From Lachnospiraceae bacterium (GTDB lineage Bacteria > Bacillota > Clostridia > Lachnospirales > Lachnospiraceae): a stretch of 64,000 nucleotides of DNA. The notes under the pieces were generated by a model. The model was not told the DNA's origin, made no database searches, and saw only the letters and a list, made by a program, of their open reading frames with translations. The DNA lies in the NCBI GenBank assembly GCA_015057525.1, contig SVEE01000011.1, forward strand, positions 1-64,000, in the 5' to 3' direction. Every line of letters starts with the position of its first letter. Position 1 is the stretch's first letter. Position numbers and translations under genes: made by a program. Below, piece by piece: positions 1-7,200 of this stretch.

Positions 1-1125
1 AAACTCCCAGACGGAAGCAAGTACGGAAAACTTGTAGCAAAAGCCACATTAGAGAACCTTGAAAACTTCATAGTTGATTATTACAAAGCAATGGGCGAAG
101 AAAAGGAAAACTTAGAAGCTGTTTATCCTAAGTTTATAGAATACAAATATTTATCTTCGGAAAAAGGCACAGCCAATAAATTACAATGGGTTTGGAACAC
201 TTACTATAAAGACAGCACCATTATCAAAGTAGAACTTTCAAAAATGACAGTTGGCGATTTATCGGAGTGGCTTTTAGAACTAATTGCTAAGCGAAACCTT
301 ACCAAAAAGAAATATGTAGAAGTCAAAGGTTTAATGAACCAACTCTATGATTATTGCATTAGTCATAATATGGTGCAAATAAATCTACCACGCCAAATTG
401 CTATGCCTTCAAAAAATGTTTTCACTGAACCAAAAACAAAACCAGAAGAAGAAATTATTTATTCTAGTGACACAAAAGGCGAAGTTATCAAAGAAGCACT
501 TGCACAATTTGAAAAAACGAGAAACACCGCTTATTTAGCAATCTGTCTAAACTTCAATCTTGCTCTACGAGTCGGCGAACTTGTGGCACTTCGTGAATGT
601 GATATTAAAGAAGATACCATTCACATTTGCAGAGCAGAAAGCAAAAACTACACCAAAGATAAAAATGGTAAAATTATCCGTGACGGCTACAAAGTAGTAC
701 AACACCCAAAAACAGACGCAGGCATTAGAACTTTGGTTTTAACACCAGACGCCAAAAAGTATATTAAAATGGCACTTGATGAAAACAAAGCCAATGGGCG
801 AAGTGATGAAGATTATATTTTTCTTAGTAAGTCTGGCGAAAGAATGCATGAATATGCTGTGAATAATGTGCTTCGTCGTTGTAACGGCGTAAGAAATGAA
901 AAAGACCGCTTTATTATCTCTGGTAAGCCTAGCGGAAATCATGCAATTAGAAAAACTTGTATCTCGGAATTACATGATAGTCAACTTTTACCAGACAGAA
1001 TGATTTCCGATTTTGCAGGTCATAAAGATATTTCTACAACGCAGAAATATTATATTCATTCTGTTACACCACTTACAGAAAAAGCAGATGTTTTTGCCAA
1101 AGTTTTCAAGCCAAAGGCGGTGTAA
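1..1125 (+). CDS. Tyrosine recombinase (integrase), N-terminus outside window
   Basis: Site-specific recombinase of the tyrosine family, expected to integrate and excise a mobile island. The frame is open from base 1, so the start lies off the left edge; the first internal Met is at 91. The N-terminal part looks like a core-binding helical domain. The catalytic domain shows Arg in ALRVGEL (568-570), the HAIR box (His 940-942, Arg 949-951), the His of GHKDIS (1021-1023) and the nucleophile as the second Tyr of TTQKYYIH (1051-1053). All catalytic residues are therefore present. It reads toward the 3' end of a tRNA-Leu gene 77 bp away, the usual arrangement for an element integrated at a tRNA, so the island should extend to the left of this window. 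ICE, prophage or satellite origin cannot be told. Confidence 0.93.
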   Translation, partial: KLPDGSKYGKLVAKATLENLENFIVDYYKAMGEEKENLEAVYPKFIEYKYLSSEKGTANKLQWVWNTYYKDSTIIKVELSKMTVGDLSEWLLELIAKRNLTKKKYVEVKGLMNQLYDYCISHNMVQINLPRQIAMPSKNVFTEPKTKPEEEIIYSSDTKGEVIKEALAQFEKTRNTAYLAICLNFNLALRVGELVALRECDIKEDTIHICRAESKNYTKDKNGKIIRDGYKVVQHPKTDAGIRTLVLTPDAKKYIKMALDENKANGRSDEDYIFLSKSGERMHEYAVNNVLRRCNGVRNEKDRFIISGKPSGNHAIRKTCISELHDSQLLPDRMISDFAGHKDISTTQKYYIHSVTPLTEKADVFAKVFKPKAV

Positions 1126-1161
1126 CAAAGTGTAACAAAAAATTTCATAAGGACAAAAGAA

Positions 1162-1189
1162 AAAAAGCCTTGAATTTTCAAGGCTTTTT
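1162..1189. terminator. Bidirectional terminator between integrase and tRNA-Leu
   Basis: Perfect 13-bp stem AAAAAGCCTTGAA / TTCAAGGCTTTTT with a 2-nt loop and A/T tracts on both sides. It can end integrase mRNA from the left and tRNA-Leu transcription from the right. Confidence 0.85.
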
Positions 1190-1202
1190 CTTAAAAGGTT
1201 AA

Positions 1203-1286
1203 TGCGGGAGATGGGACTTGAACCCACACGACGTTACCATCACTAGATCCTTAGTCTAGCCTGTCTGCCAATTCCAGCACTCCCGC
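1203..1286 (-). tRNA. tRNA-Leu (anticodon AAG)
   Basis: On the minus strand the acceptor stem is GCGGGAG paired with CTCCCGC, followed by discriminator A. The D arm is CTG/CAG, the anticodon stem CTAGA/TCTAG encloses loop CTAAGGA (anticodon AAG, reads CUU), and the long variable arm has stem GATG/CGTC, as expected for a class II leucine tRNA. The T arm is GTGGG-TTCAAGT-CCCAT. CCA is not encoded. The 3' end faces the integrase, so the attachment site of the island probably overlaps the 3' half of this gene. Confidence 0.95.
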
Positions 1287-1327
1287 ATATATTAAATTGT
1301 GTTAGGCGTTTGCTCAACGCAAATAGT

Positions 1328-1356
1328 ATATTATCATTTTGCATTCACAATGTCAA
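1328..1356 (-). promoter_or_regulatory. Promoter of tRNA-Leu
   Basis: Consensus -35 TTGACA (1351-1356), 17-bp spacer and -10 TAATAT (1328-1333) on the minus strand, about 42 bp upstream of the tRNA 5' end. Confidence 0.85.
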
Positions 1357-1424
1357 CACTTTTTTTCATTTTTTTGCAAATTAACATTTTTTGAATTATA
1401 CATTTTCTAAAATATGTTTGAAAT

Positions 1425-1458
1425 ACAAAAAATGCACCTCATCATGATGAAGTGCATT
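1425..1458 (-). terminator. Terminator of infC-rpmI-rplT operon
   Basis: Minus-strand hairpin with arms ATGCACTTCATC and GATGAGGTGCAT followed by six T, directly after the rplT stop codon. Confidence 0.85.
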
Positions 1459-1478
1459 CTTTCTTTAATCCAAAAAAA

Positions 1479-1835
1479 TTAAGCAATCTTAGACTTTGCT
1501 AACTCTGCAAGCTTAGCAAAACCAGCTGGATCACTGATAGCCATCTCAGAAAGCATCTTTCTGTTAAGGTCTACCTCAGCAAGCTTTAAACCATACATAA
1601 ACTTGCTGTATGAAAGTCCGTTCATTCTAGCTGCTGCATTGATACGTGCAATCCAAAGCTGTCTGAACTGTCTCTTTCTCTGCTTTCTACCAGCATATGA
1701 AGTAGTTAATGCTCTCATAACTGACTGCTTAGCCACTCTATACTGCTTAGATCTAGCTCCTCTATAACCCTTTGCGAGCTTTAATACTCTATTATGTCTT
1801 TTCTTAGCGCCAACGCCGCCTTTAATTCTTGCCAT
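1479..1835 (-). CDS. rplT: 50S ribosomal protein L20
   Basis: Primary 23S rRNA-binding protein needed early in large-subunit assembly. The 118-residue length is standard for L20, and the highly basic N-terminus beginning [19 protein letters not shown] and the segment [19 protein letters not shown] are family signatures. It is the last gene of infC-rpmI-rplT, 21 bp after rpmI, preceded by an AGGAGG site. In Firmicutes L20 is the usual autorepressor of this operon acting on the leader RNA; a fitting attenuator is present upstream of infC (see 2628-2731). Confidence 0.98.
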   Translation of the reverse strand: MARIKGGVGAKKRHNRVLKLAKGYRGARSKQYRVAKQSVMRALTTSYAGRKQRKRQFRQLWIARINAAARMNGLSYSKFMYGLKLAEVDLNRKMLSEMAISDPAGFAKLAELAKSKIA

Positions 1836-1856
1836 TAGTCTATTCCTCCTAAATTC

Positions 1857-2054
1857 CTAAATATATGGTAAAATCTTCTTCATAACCTTGCTGTTAGTAG
1901 CATCAGTCATGGCTGCTTTTCTAAGATTTCTCTTTCTCTTTGTAGTCTTCTTAGTAAGAATATGACTCTTGTAAGCCTTACTTCTCTTTAATTCACCTGT
2001 TCCTGTCTTTTTGAAACGCTTAGCAGCTGCTTTCTTAGTCTTTAACTTTGGCAT
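1857..2054 (-). CDS. rpmI: 50S ribosomal protein L35
   Basis: Small basic large-subunit protein of 65 residues, the family's usual size, with the typical start [20 protein letters not shown]. It sits between infC and rplT in the conserved order, preceded by a GGAGG ribosome binding site in the short gap after infC. Nothing unusual is seen. Confidence 0.98.
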   Translation of the reverse strand: MPKLKTKKAAAKRFKKTGTGELKRSKAYKSHILTKKTTKRKRNLRKAAMTDATNSKVMKKILPYI

Positions 2055-2089
2055 TTTATTTCCTCCTTAAAAATCCTATATATGTTATT

Positions 2090-2596
2090 TTAACGTTTTT
2101 CAGCTAAAAACATTATCATACTACGTCCTTCAAACTTAGCTGGTTTCTCAACGACAGCTACGTCTGAAAGTAATTCTGCAAACTCGTCTAATATAGCCTT
2201 ACTTGTGTTAACATGTGCAAGCTCTCTACCTCTGAAACGAAGAGTAACCTTAACCTTATCTCCTTTAGAAAGGAACTTTCTAGCCATGTTAACCTTAGTA
2301 TTAAGGTCATTAGTATCAATGTTTGGTGATAATCTAACTTCTTTAACTTCGATAGTCTTCTGTTTCTTCTTGGCTTCTTTCTCTCTACGAGCCTGCTCGT
2401 AACGATACTTACCAAAATCCATAATCTTGCATACAGGTGGGTTAGCTGTAGGAGCAATCTTAATTAAATCTACTCCTGCTTCTTCTGCAAGCTTCATAGC
2501 TTCCTTAGAAGTCATAACACCAAGCTGTTCGCCAGTCTCGCTAATAACACGGACCTCTTTATCTCTTATCTGCTCGTTAATCATTAAATCGCTAAT
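2090..2596 (-). CDS. infC: Translation initiation factor IF-3, probable AUU start
   Basis: IF-3 binds the 30S subunit and checks start-codon pairing. The protein carries the conserved MINEQIRDKEVRVI start region, the linker KEAKKKQKTIEVKEVRLSP and the C-terminal domain. The upstream TTG at 2614 gives 174 residues, but the strong GGAGGT site (2609-2604) lies downstream of that codon and so cannot serve it. Seven bases after GGAGGT is an ATT (2596-2594) giving about 168 residues. Another ATT precedes it at 2599, and an ATG lies at 2584. AUU is the known rare start of many infC genes and underlies IF-3 autocontrol, so I place the start at 2596 by inference. Confidence 0.95.
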   Translation of the reverse strand: MSDLMINEQIRDKEVRVISETGEQLGVMTSKEAMKLAEEAGVDLIKIAPTANPPVCKIMDFGKYRYEQARREKEAKKKQKTIEVKEVRLSPNIDTNDLNTKVNMARKFLSKGDKVKVTLRFRGRELAHVNTSKAILDEFAELLSDVAVVEKPAKFEGRSMIMFLAEKR

Positions 2597-2627
2597 AATA
2601 TGCACCTCCAACAATACAATTTTACGT

Positions 2628-2731
2628 AAAAAAAGTGGATAGACAAACTATCCACGCAAAATTCACAATAAAACAATATCGTGCTATTAACCCGAGTCGC
2701 CTACTTGCGCTAAGGTGAGAGTGGATACTCT
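2628..2731 (-). promoter_or_regulatory. Attenuator leader of infC-rpmI-rplT (L20-type)
   Basis: On the minus strand a perfect 8-bp stem GTGGATAG/CTATCCAC (2655-2648 and 2642-2635) is followed by seven T, making an intrinsic terminator just before infC. Upstream, TATCCAC (2727-2721) repeats the 3' arm and can pair with the terminator 5' arm as an antiterminator. That segment is itself inside a small hairpin AGAGT-ATCC-ACTCT (2731-2718). Three mutually exclusive pairings are thus visible. This matches the logic of L20 autoregulatory leaders of Firmicutes; the assignment to L20 is inferred from the operon. Confidence 0.75.
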
Positions 2732-2752
2732 GCTTCTTCAACATACTCAAAT

Positions 2753-2781
2753 AATCTAACACACTCGTCCCTATATGTCAA
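2753..2781 (-). promoter_or_regulatory. Promoter of infC operon
   Basis: Minus-strand -35 TTGACA (2776-2781), 17-bp spacer, -10 TAGATT (2753-2758), placing the start of transcription just before the attenuator leader. Confidence 0.75.
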
Positions 2782-2799
2782 GCACTTTTTAATGTATTT

Positions 2800-3636
2800 T
2801 TATTCATTAAGTAGCATATGAAATTCTTCTAATGTAAGATTGTTATCATACATAAACTGTGCAGCTTCCTTGCCTACATATCTAAAATGCCATGGCTCAT
2901 AGCTAATACCTGTTATATCTGCCTTATCAAGAGGATATCTAAGAATAAATCCGTATTCGTGACAATGTTCCATAAGCCATATATTAACTGGATCCTCTCC
3001 AACTCTCTCTACAAGCATATATTCTGTCTCACTAACTATGTCAAGGCAAAGTCCAGTTTCATGTTCACTGGCACCTACCGGTTGAACAGTTTCGTAAGTA
3101 ACCCTGTATGCTTCTTCTTCAGACATTCCCTGAGCCATATTCATATTTACATTATTCTGAATGACATATGCCTGAACCTCACGATCTCTATATGCAGATA
3201 TTATCTTATAATGTAAACCCGCTGCATTCAAATCTGTAAGCATCTGATTAAGATCAGGATAAATTCTTTCATCTACATCAAGACCACAGTTGAGAGTATG
3301 ATGTGTAAATACATATCCCTCTTCTAAAAGATTATCCACGTTAATCAAGGCAAGAAATTCTTTGTTAGCATCATATATATTCTGACACTGTATTTGAATA
3401 TCCTGAACAACCTCAACTGTTGCCGTAGTAGTATCCTGCGTTGTTACCATTTTTACTTCATCGCCTGATGGCATAGATTTCAAGGTAACGAAGACAATAA
3501 TAATAGAAACAATAATAACTGCACTCATAATCCACTTACGAACCTTGTTATCGTTGTTCTGAGGTTTGATGGTACGGAACAAATACTCCATGTCTCCGTT
3601 AGATCTATCAAATTTTCGTCTAAACTTATCTTTCAT
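2800..3636 (-). CDS. D-alanyl-D-alanine carboxypeptidase, VanY/M15B family
   Basis: Zinc peptidase predicted to trim the terminal D-Ala of peptidoglycan stem peptides outside the membrane. The start is placed at the ATG of MKDKFRRKFD, which has an AAAGGGA site 5 bp upstream; an upstream ATG adds nine residues without a comparable site. A single membrane anchor spans about residues 35-53. The catalytic domain is C-terminal: KIISAYRD, the zinc motif SEHETGLCLDI (His and Asp ligands) and the EPWHFRYVG motif with the third ligand. It has its own promoter and is not coupled to infC. All expected metal and catalytic residues are present. Confidence 0.92.
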   Translation of the reverse strand: MKDKFRRKFDRSNGDMEYLFRTIKPQNNDNKVRKWIMSAVIIVSIIIVFVTLKSMPSGDEVKMVTTQDTTTATVEVVQDIQIQCQNIYDANKEFLALINVDNLLEEGYVFTHHTLNCGLDVDERIYPDLNQMLTDLNAAGLHYKIISAYRDREVQAYVIQNNVNMNMAQGMSEEEAYRVTYETVQPVGASEHETGLCLDIVSETEYMLVERVGEDPVNIWLMEHCHEYGFILRYPLDKADITGISYEPWHFRYVGKEAAQFMYDNNLTLEEFHMLLNE

Positions 3637-3692
3637 GTGCGTCCCTTTGTGTTTACATAACATCTAGTCAACTGTTAATTATGTCTTACTAC

Positions 3693-3721
3693 ATAATAAT
3701 ATGTTTTTAATAACTTATCAA
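3693..3721 (-). promoter_or_regulatory. Promoter of the VanY-like gene
   Basis: Minus-strand TTGATA (3716-3721), 17-bp spacer, TATTAT (3693-3698), about 57 bp upstream of the chosen start. Confidence 0.6.
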
Positions 3722-3815
3722 TATTAAAAGTCTCAATCTTATATAATTATCGACAAATTATGTAATATTTTATACTCAATTTTTAACATTATCTTCCACT
3801 CTGATAATTCATTAC

Positions 3816-3844
3816 TTGACACTTATTACAGTTAAATATAAAAT
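3816..3844 (+). promoter_or_regulatory. Promoter of the CNNM/CorC gene
   Basis: Consensus TTGACA (3816-3821), 17-bp spacer, TAAAAT (3839-3844), followed 22 bp later by AGGAG. Confidence 0.8.
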
Positions 3845-3879
3845 TGTACATATATTTTTTCTAAAAGGAGTTGATATTT

Positions 3880-5172
3880 TTGGACACGAGTCCCATTATT
3901 CAGTTAGTGATAGTTGTTATCCTACTTGCGCTTTCTTCATTCTTTTCTTCAGCAGAAACTGCTCTTACTACAGTTAATCGTATTAAGTTGCGTTCTTTAG
4001 CAGATGAAGGAAAAAAATCAGCATCAAAGGTATTATCAGTAACTGAAAACCCAGGTAAATTACTTAGTACTATACTTATAGGAAACAACATTGTAAACAT
4101 ATCTGCATCAGCGTTAACCACTACACTTTGTACAGAGGTCTTCGGTAACAAGTATGTAGGTATTGCAACCGGTATTCTTACTTTACTGGTTCTCATCTTT
4201 GGAGAAATCACACCAAAGACTTTAGCATCAAGATATGCTGTTCAAATGTCTACTGTCTTTGTTTATCCAATCTCCATATTGATGGTTATCCTCACTCCAG
4301 CTATTTGGTTACTTGACGGTATTACAGGGTTTATATTTAAGCTTTTTAGGCTTGATAAATCAAATTCTGGTAATGCAATGACAGAATCAGAGCTTAGAGC
4401 TATTGTAAATGTCAGCCACGAGGAAGGCGTTATTGAACCAGAAGAAAGATTTATGATTTCAAACGTTGTTGATTTTGGCGATGCACTTTCTAAGGATATT
4501 ATGATTCCTAGAACGGATATGATATGTGCAGACGTGACATCTTCCTTTGACGAATTAGTTGAAATCTTCAAATCAGAGACATTTTCGAGAATACCTATAT
4601 ATGAAGAGTCAAAAGATAAAGTTATTGGTATACTCTACTTGAAGGATCTTTTCTTCTATAGTCAGACTAGGGACACCAAAGATTTTGATGCTAGAAGTAT
4701 TCTTCGTAAACCAGTGTATGTATACGAATATCAAAAAACAAGTCAGATTTTTGCCGATATGAAAACTTCTTCTGTAACTATGGCAATCGTCCTTGATGAG
4801 TACGGTGTTACATCAGGTATGATTACTATGGAAGACCTAATCGAGGAAATCGTTGGTGACATCAGAGATGAGTATGATGATTACGAGAATGATTTTATCA
4901 AAGAGGTTTCTAAGAATAAATATGATGTAGATGCTTCTATTAAGCTTGATGATTTAAATGATGCTCTTGGAACAACTTTTGCATCTGACCATTATGATTC
5001 GCTTGCAGGCTTCGTAATTGAAATATTGGATAGACTTCCGGATGAAGGTGATAAGGCATCCTACAAAAATATAGATTTTGTTGTAACAAGCGTACACAAA
5101 AATCGTATTGAAAGAATCACTCTAACAATTAATGAGATTATAAAAGATAATACAGAGAACGAAGAAGAATAA
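3880..5172 (+). CDS. CNNM/CorC (hemolysin C) family membrane protein
   Basis: Integral membrane protein of the CNNM-CBS-CorC_HlyC architecture; relatives are linked to magnesium or other divalent cation transport, but the substrate here is unknown. The N-terminal about 170 residues form the hydrophobic CNNM (DUF21) domain with several membrane segments. A pair of CBS domains follows (around DIMIPRTDMICADV and MAIVLDEYGVTSGMI), then the C-terminal CorC_HlyC domain (YDVDASIKLDDLNDALGT). I use the TTG at 3880, nine bases after AGGAG; an in-frame TTG at 3871 abuts the Shine-Dalgarno and is unlikely. It ends at a terminator shared with the convergent DUF1836 gene. Confidence 0.93.
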   Translation: MDTSPIIQLVIVVILLALSSFFSSAETALTTVNRIKLRSLADEGKKSASKVLSVTENPGKLLSTILIGNNIVNISASALTTTLCTEVFGNKYVGIATGILTLLVLIFGEITPKTLASRYAVQMSTVFVYPISILMVILTPAIWLLDGITGFIFKLFRLDKSNSGNAMTESELRAIVNVSHEEGVIEPEERFMISNVVDFGDALSKDIMIPRTDMICADVTSSFDELVEIFKSETFSRIPIYEESKDKVIGILYLKDLFFYSQTRDTKDFDARSILRKPVYVYEYQKTSQIFADMKTSSVTMAIVLDEYGVTSGMITMEDLIEEIVGDIRDEYDDYENDFIKEVSKNKYDVDASIKLDDLNDALGTTFASDHYDSLAGFVIEILDRLPDEGDKASYKNIDFVVTSVHKNRIERITLTINEIIKDNTENEEE

Positions 5173-5177
5173 AAAAT

Positions 5178-5207
5178 AAGAGCATCTGTTTAAACAGATG
5201 CTCTTTT
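5178..5207. terminator. Bidirectional terminator between convergent genes
   Basis: Perfect palindrome with 14-nt arms (AAGAGCATCTGTTT and its complement), flanked by A-rich sequence on the left and TTTT on the right, between the CNNM gene and the DUF1836 gene. Confidence 0.9.
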
Positions 5208-5210
5208 AAA

Positions 5211-5891
5211 TTACTTTCTCTTTGGATCTCTTTTTTGTTCCTTTTTAGGATCACGCTTTACATCTTTTCTCGCTTCCTTAGCTGCATTAGCAGCTTCCTC
5301 CTTGGCCTTTTGCTCAGCAGCCATGTCATCAATAATATGTTCCATAAGTTTTTTCTTCATGAAAATATCATATCCCAACAAGGAAAGGAAAGTAAGATTC
5401 TTCAAATAAGCGTCTTCGCTTCCTGGAAAATCCTTCTCAGACAACTCAAATGTTTTAACAACGCTGTTCTCAACATTAAAATATTGATATTTAACTAGCT
5501 CATACATACTACTATAAATATCTTCTAATGAATACTTAGCCTTCGGATTATCATAAAAATTCTCAATCAACGGACTAAGCATAGTCTGAATATCGCTTAT
5601 ACTTACAACATTCTTCAAATAATAAATATATATGAGAAGTATAATGTGTTCTTTTGAATAACGCTTCTTATTAGGTGGTGGAAGCACATCATTCTTCGTA
5701 TAATTATTAATCATTGTCTTGGTAAGTGTTTTATCCTCGTCTGTACGCTTATTCTTAGACAAATGTTTATCCATAAACGTAGTAACCTGATCCATATATA
5801 ACTCTATGGCAGGAATATCCTCTGGAACTATGTAACCAAGCTTTATCCATTCTCTTATTTGTTTTTTAAGTGATTCTTTTTGTATATCCAT
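5211..5891 (-). CDS. DUF1836-family regulator
   Basis: DUF1836 proteins are MerR-like, presumed DNA-binding proteins of Firmicutes with unknown targets. The family segment runs roughly residues 65-180 (KKRYSKEHIILLIYIYYLKN). The last about 30 residues are a highly charged low-complexity tail (EARKDVKRDPKKEQKRDPK) that may bind nucleic acid. The ATG at 5891 lies nine bases from GGGAG; a GTG two codons earlier is possible. The promoter overlaps a perfect 21-bp palindrome (5905-5925), which suggests autorepression, though this is inference. The gene stands alone, convergent with the CNNM gene. Confidence 0.85.
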   Translation of the reverse strand: MDIQKESLKKQIREWIKLGYIVPEDIPAIELYMDQVTTFMDKHLSKNKRTDEDKTLTKTMINNYTKNDVLPPPNKKRYSKEHIILLIYIYYLKNVVSISDIQTMLSPLIENFYDNPKAKYSLEDIYSSMYELVKYQYFNVENSVVKTFELSEKDFPGSEDAYLKNLTFLSLLGYDIFMKKKLMEHIIDDMAAEQKAKEEAANAAKEARKDVKRDPKKEQKRDPKRK

Positions 5892-5904
5892 CTTCACACA
5901 CTCC

Positions 5905-5940
5905 CGATACTATTATATAGTATCGAAAACTATATGTAAA
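5905..5940 (-). promoter_or_regulatory. Promoter with overlapping operator palindrome, DUF1836 gene
   Basis: Minus strand -35 TTTACA (5935-5940), 17-bp spacer, -10 TATAAT (5912-5917). The -10 is embedded in a perfect palindrome, CGATACTAT-TAT-ATAGTATCG (5905-5925), the position of a repressor operator. The predicted start of transcription falls next to the ribosome binding site, giving a leader of only about 14 nt. Confidence 0.75.
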
Positions 5941-5948
5941 GGTTTAAA

Positions 5949-7103
5949 TTAGCTTATTAGGCTATTAACCATATCAAGCTGTTGTATAGTATTTGCCATT
6001 CCATCCTCAGTCAAATACATACCAGTTCGTCGAAGCTGAGCATTATGCGAATTATCTCTTTCAGACTTCATAGAAAAATCAGTAGATAAATTAGCAAGAT
6101 ATATTGCTCCCACATTTGCCTGTTTAAGACCAATCAACTTGTCATTACCCGTGTCATCCTTTATCCACACAGAAAGCTTGCTATATACCTCATCATTTTC
6201 ATCAATCCAGCCATTCCCATCTTCATCATACTCTGCAAGTTCTCTAAATCCGTTACCTGTTTTTGCACCAAAAAGTTCAGTTCCATTGTTAATCTTTCCG
6301 TCCTCATTCTTATCGAAGGCAAGGAAACCTGATCCCTTTGAAAGCAAGGATATTCCATCATCTGTACCATTTCCATCAATATCAAATCTCCATTTTTGGT
6401 CACTTACAGATACAGGATTTGAATCAAGACTTATAACCAATGGGTCAGTCATAACCACCTCAGTTTGCTTTGTAAGAACCTCTGAGCTTTCACAAAATGC
6501 TCTAGACATTTCGATTTCCATATTAAACTCAATAGTTCTTCCATCAGCAGTCACAGCCTTCCCCACTGATGAAAATGTCATACTCTCCTCTTCTTCATAG
6601 GTTGCCTTAGAATAATTAGTGACATTCCACACCGTATATCCATTCTGCCCTGATGACAAATCAACAACTGTTCCTCCCAATGAATTGGCAGTTGAATATT
6701 CACCAAGATAATTTCTTCCATATGGAGAAGCACCAAAAATCATCAAAGATAACCTGTGCCTGAAATCAAGAAGAAACGACCTTATCTGCCTAAGCAGACT
6801 CTGAATCGTAATCTCTTCTTCATCCTGAACTCCACCAATAAATCCATTAGCAGCCAGTAAATCAGTATTACCATCACTAACGCTGGTGGCATCCCTATCT
6901 TCCTTCGTATTCTTCTTACCCGCTGAAGTTTCCTCATAAAGACTGTTCTCAACAGTCTTCTCATAAGATGCCTCAAAGGAATTAGCCGAATACCTAACTT
7001 CACCTGTCCCTATCCCTTTAGCCAGGGACTCATTTGTCTGCGTAAACTTCGCAGACCTAGTAGTTTTTGCTGCCATAGATGCAGCGCTGGAACTAATAAC
7101 CAT
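5949..7103 (-). CDS. Calcium-binding-repeat protein of unknown function
   Basis: A 384-residue protein starting MVISSSAASMAAK, with AGGAGGG just upstream of this ATG; an earlier ATG five codons upstream overlaps the site. No signal peptide or membrane segment is seen. The N-terminal third is Ser/Thr/Ala-rich. The C-terminal half has three aspartate-rich loops of EF-hand/dockerin type: DIDGNGTDDG, DKNEDGKINNGTELFG and DEDGNGWIDENDEVY. Such proteins are common in motile clostridia, but I cannot name a function. The promoter resembles the flagellar sigma-D type (7173-7200), which suggests co-expression with motility genes. Palindrome copy 1 begins immediately upstream. Confidence 0.8.
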   Translation of the reverse strand: MVISSSAASMAAKTTRSAKFTQTNESLAKGIGTGEVRYSANSFEASYEKTVENSLYEETSAGKKNTKEDRDATSVSDGNTDLLAANGFIGGVQDEEEITIQSLLRQIRSFLLDFRHRLSLMIFGASPYGRNYLGEYSTANSLGGTVVDLSSGQNGYTVWNVTNYSKATYEEEESMTFSSVGKAVTADGRTIEFNMEIEMSRAFCESSEVLTKQTEVVMTDPLVISLDSNPVSVSDQKWRFDIDGNGTDDGISLLSKGSGFLAFDKNEDGKINNGTELFGAKTGNGFRELAEYDEDGNGWIDENDEVYSKLSVWIKDDTGNDKLIGLKQANVGAIYLANLSTDFSMKSERDNSHNAQLRRTGMYLTEDGMANTIQQLDMVNSLIS

Positions 7104-7172
7104 ACTTTCCCTCCTCATCTCGGTACAACCCGAAAAACAATCAGTCTACTCACGGAGGTACTTCCACCTATT

Positions 7173-7200
7173 ATATCGGCTTAATCGCTCCCTTAATTTA
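7173..7200 (-). promoter_or_regulatory. Sigma-D (flagellar)-like promoter
   Basis: Minus strand TAAA (7197-7200), 16 bp, GCCGATAT (7173-7180), very close to the sigma-D consensus TAAA-N15/16-GCCGATAA. A TATAAT overlaps at 7170-7175 but has no good -35. The TAAA and spacer lie inside the outer arm of palindrome copy 1. It would drive the calcium-binding-repeat gene. Confidence 0.6.

Noticed and set aside
988-1227. Minus-strand ORF across integrase end and tRNA
   Set aside because: Shadow of the integrase; its end overlaps the tRNA gene.
6139-6600. Plus-strand ORF of 153 codons
   Set aside because: Antisense to the calcium-binding-repeat gene; Ser/Pro-rich low-complexity product, no ribosome binding site.
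7104-7172. c-di-GMP riboswitch before the calcium-binding-repeat gene
   Set aside because: Only a small GGAGGTACTTCC hairpin is present; the conserved aptamer segments are absent.
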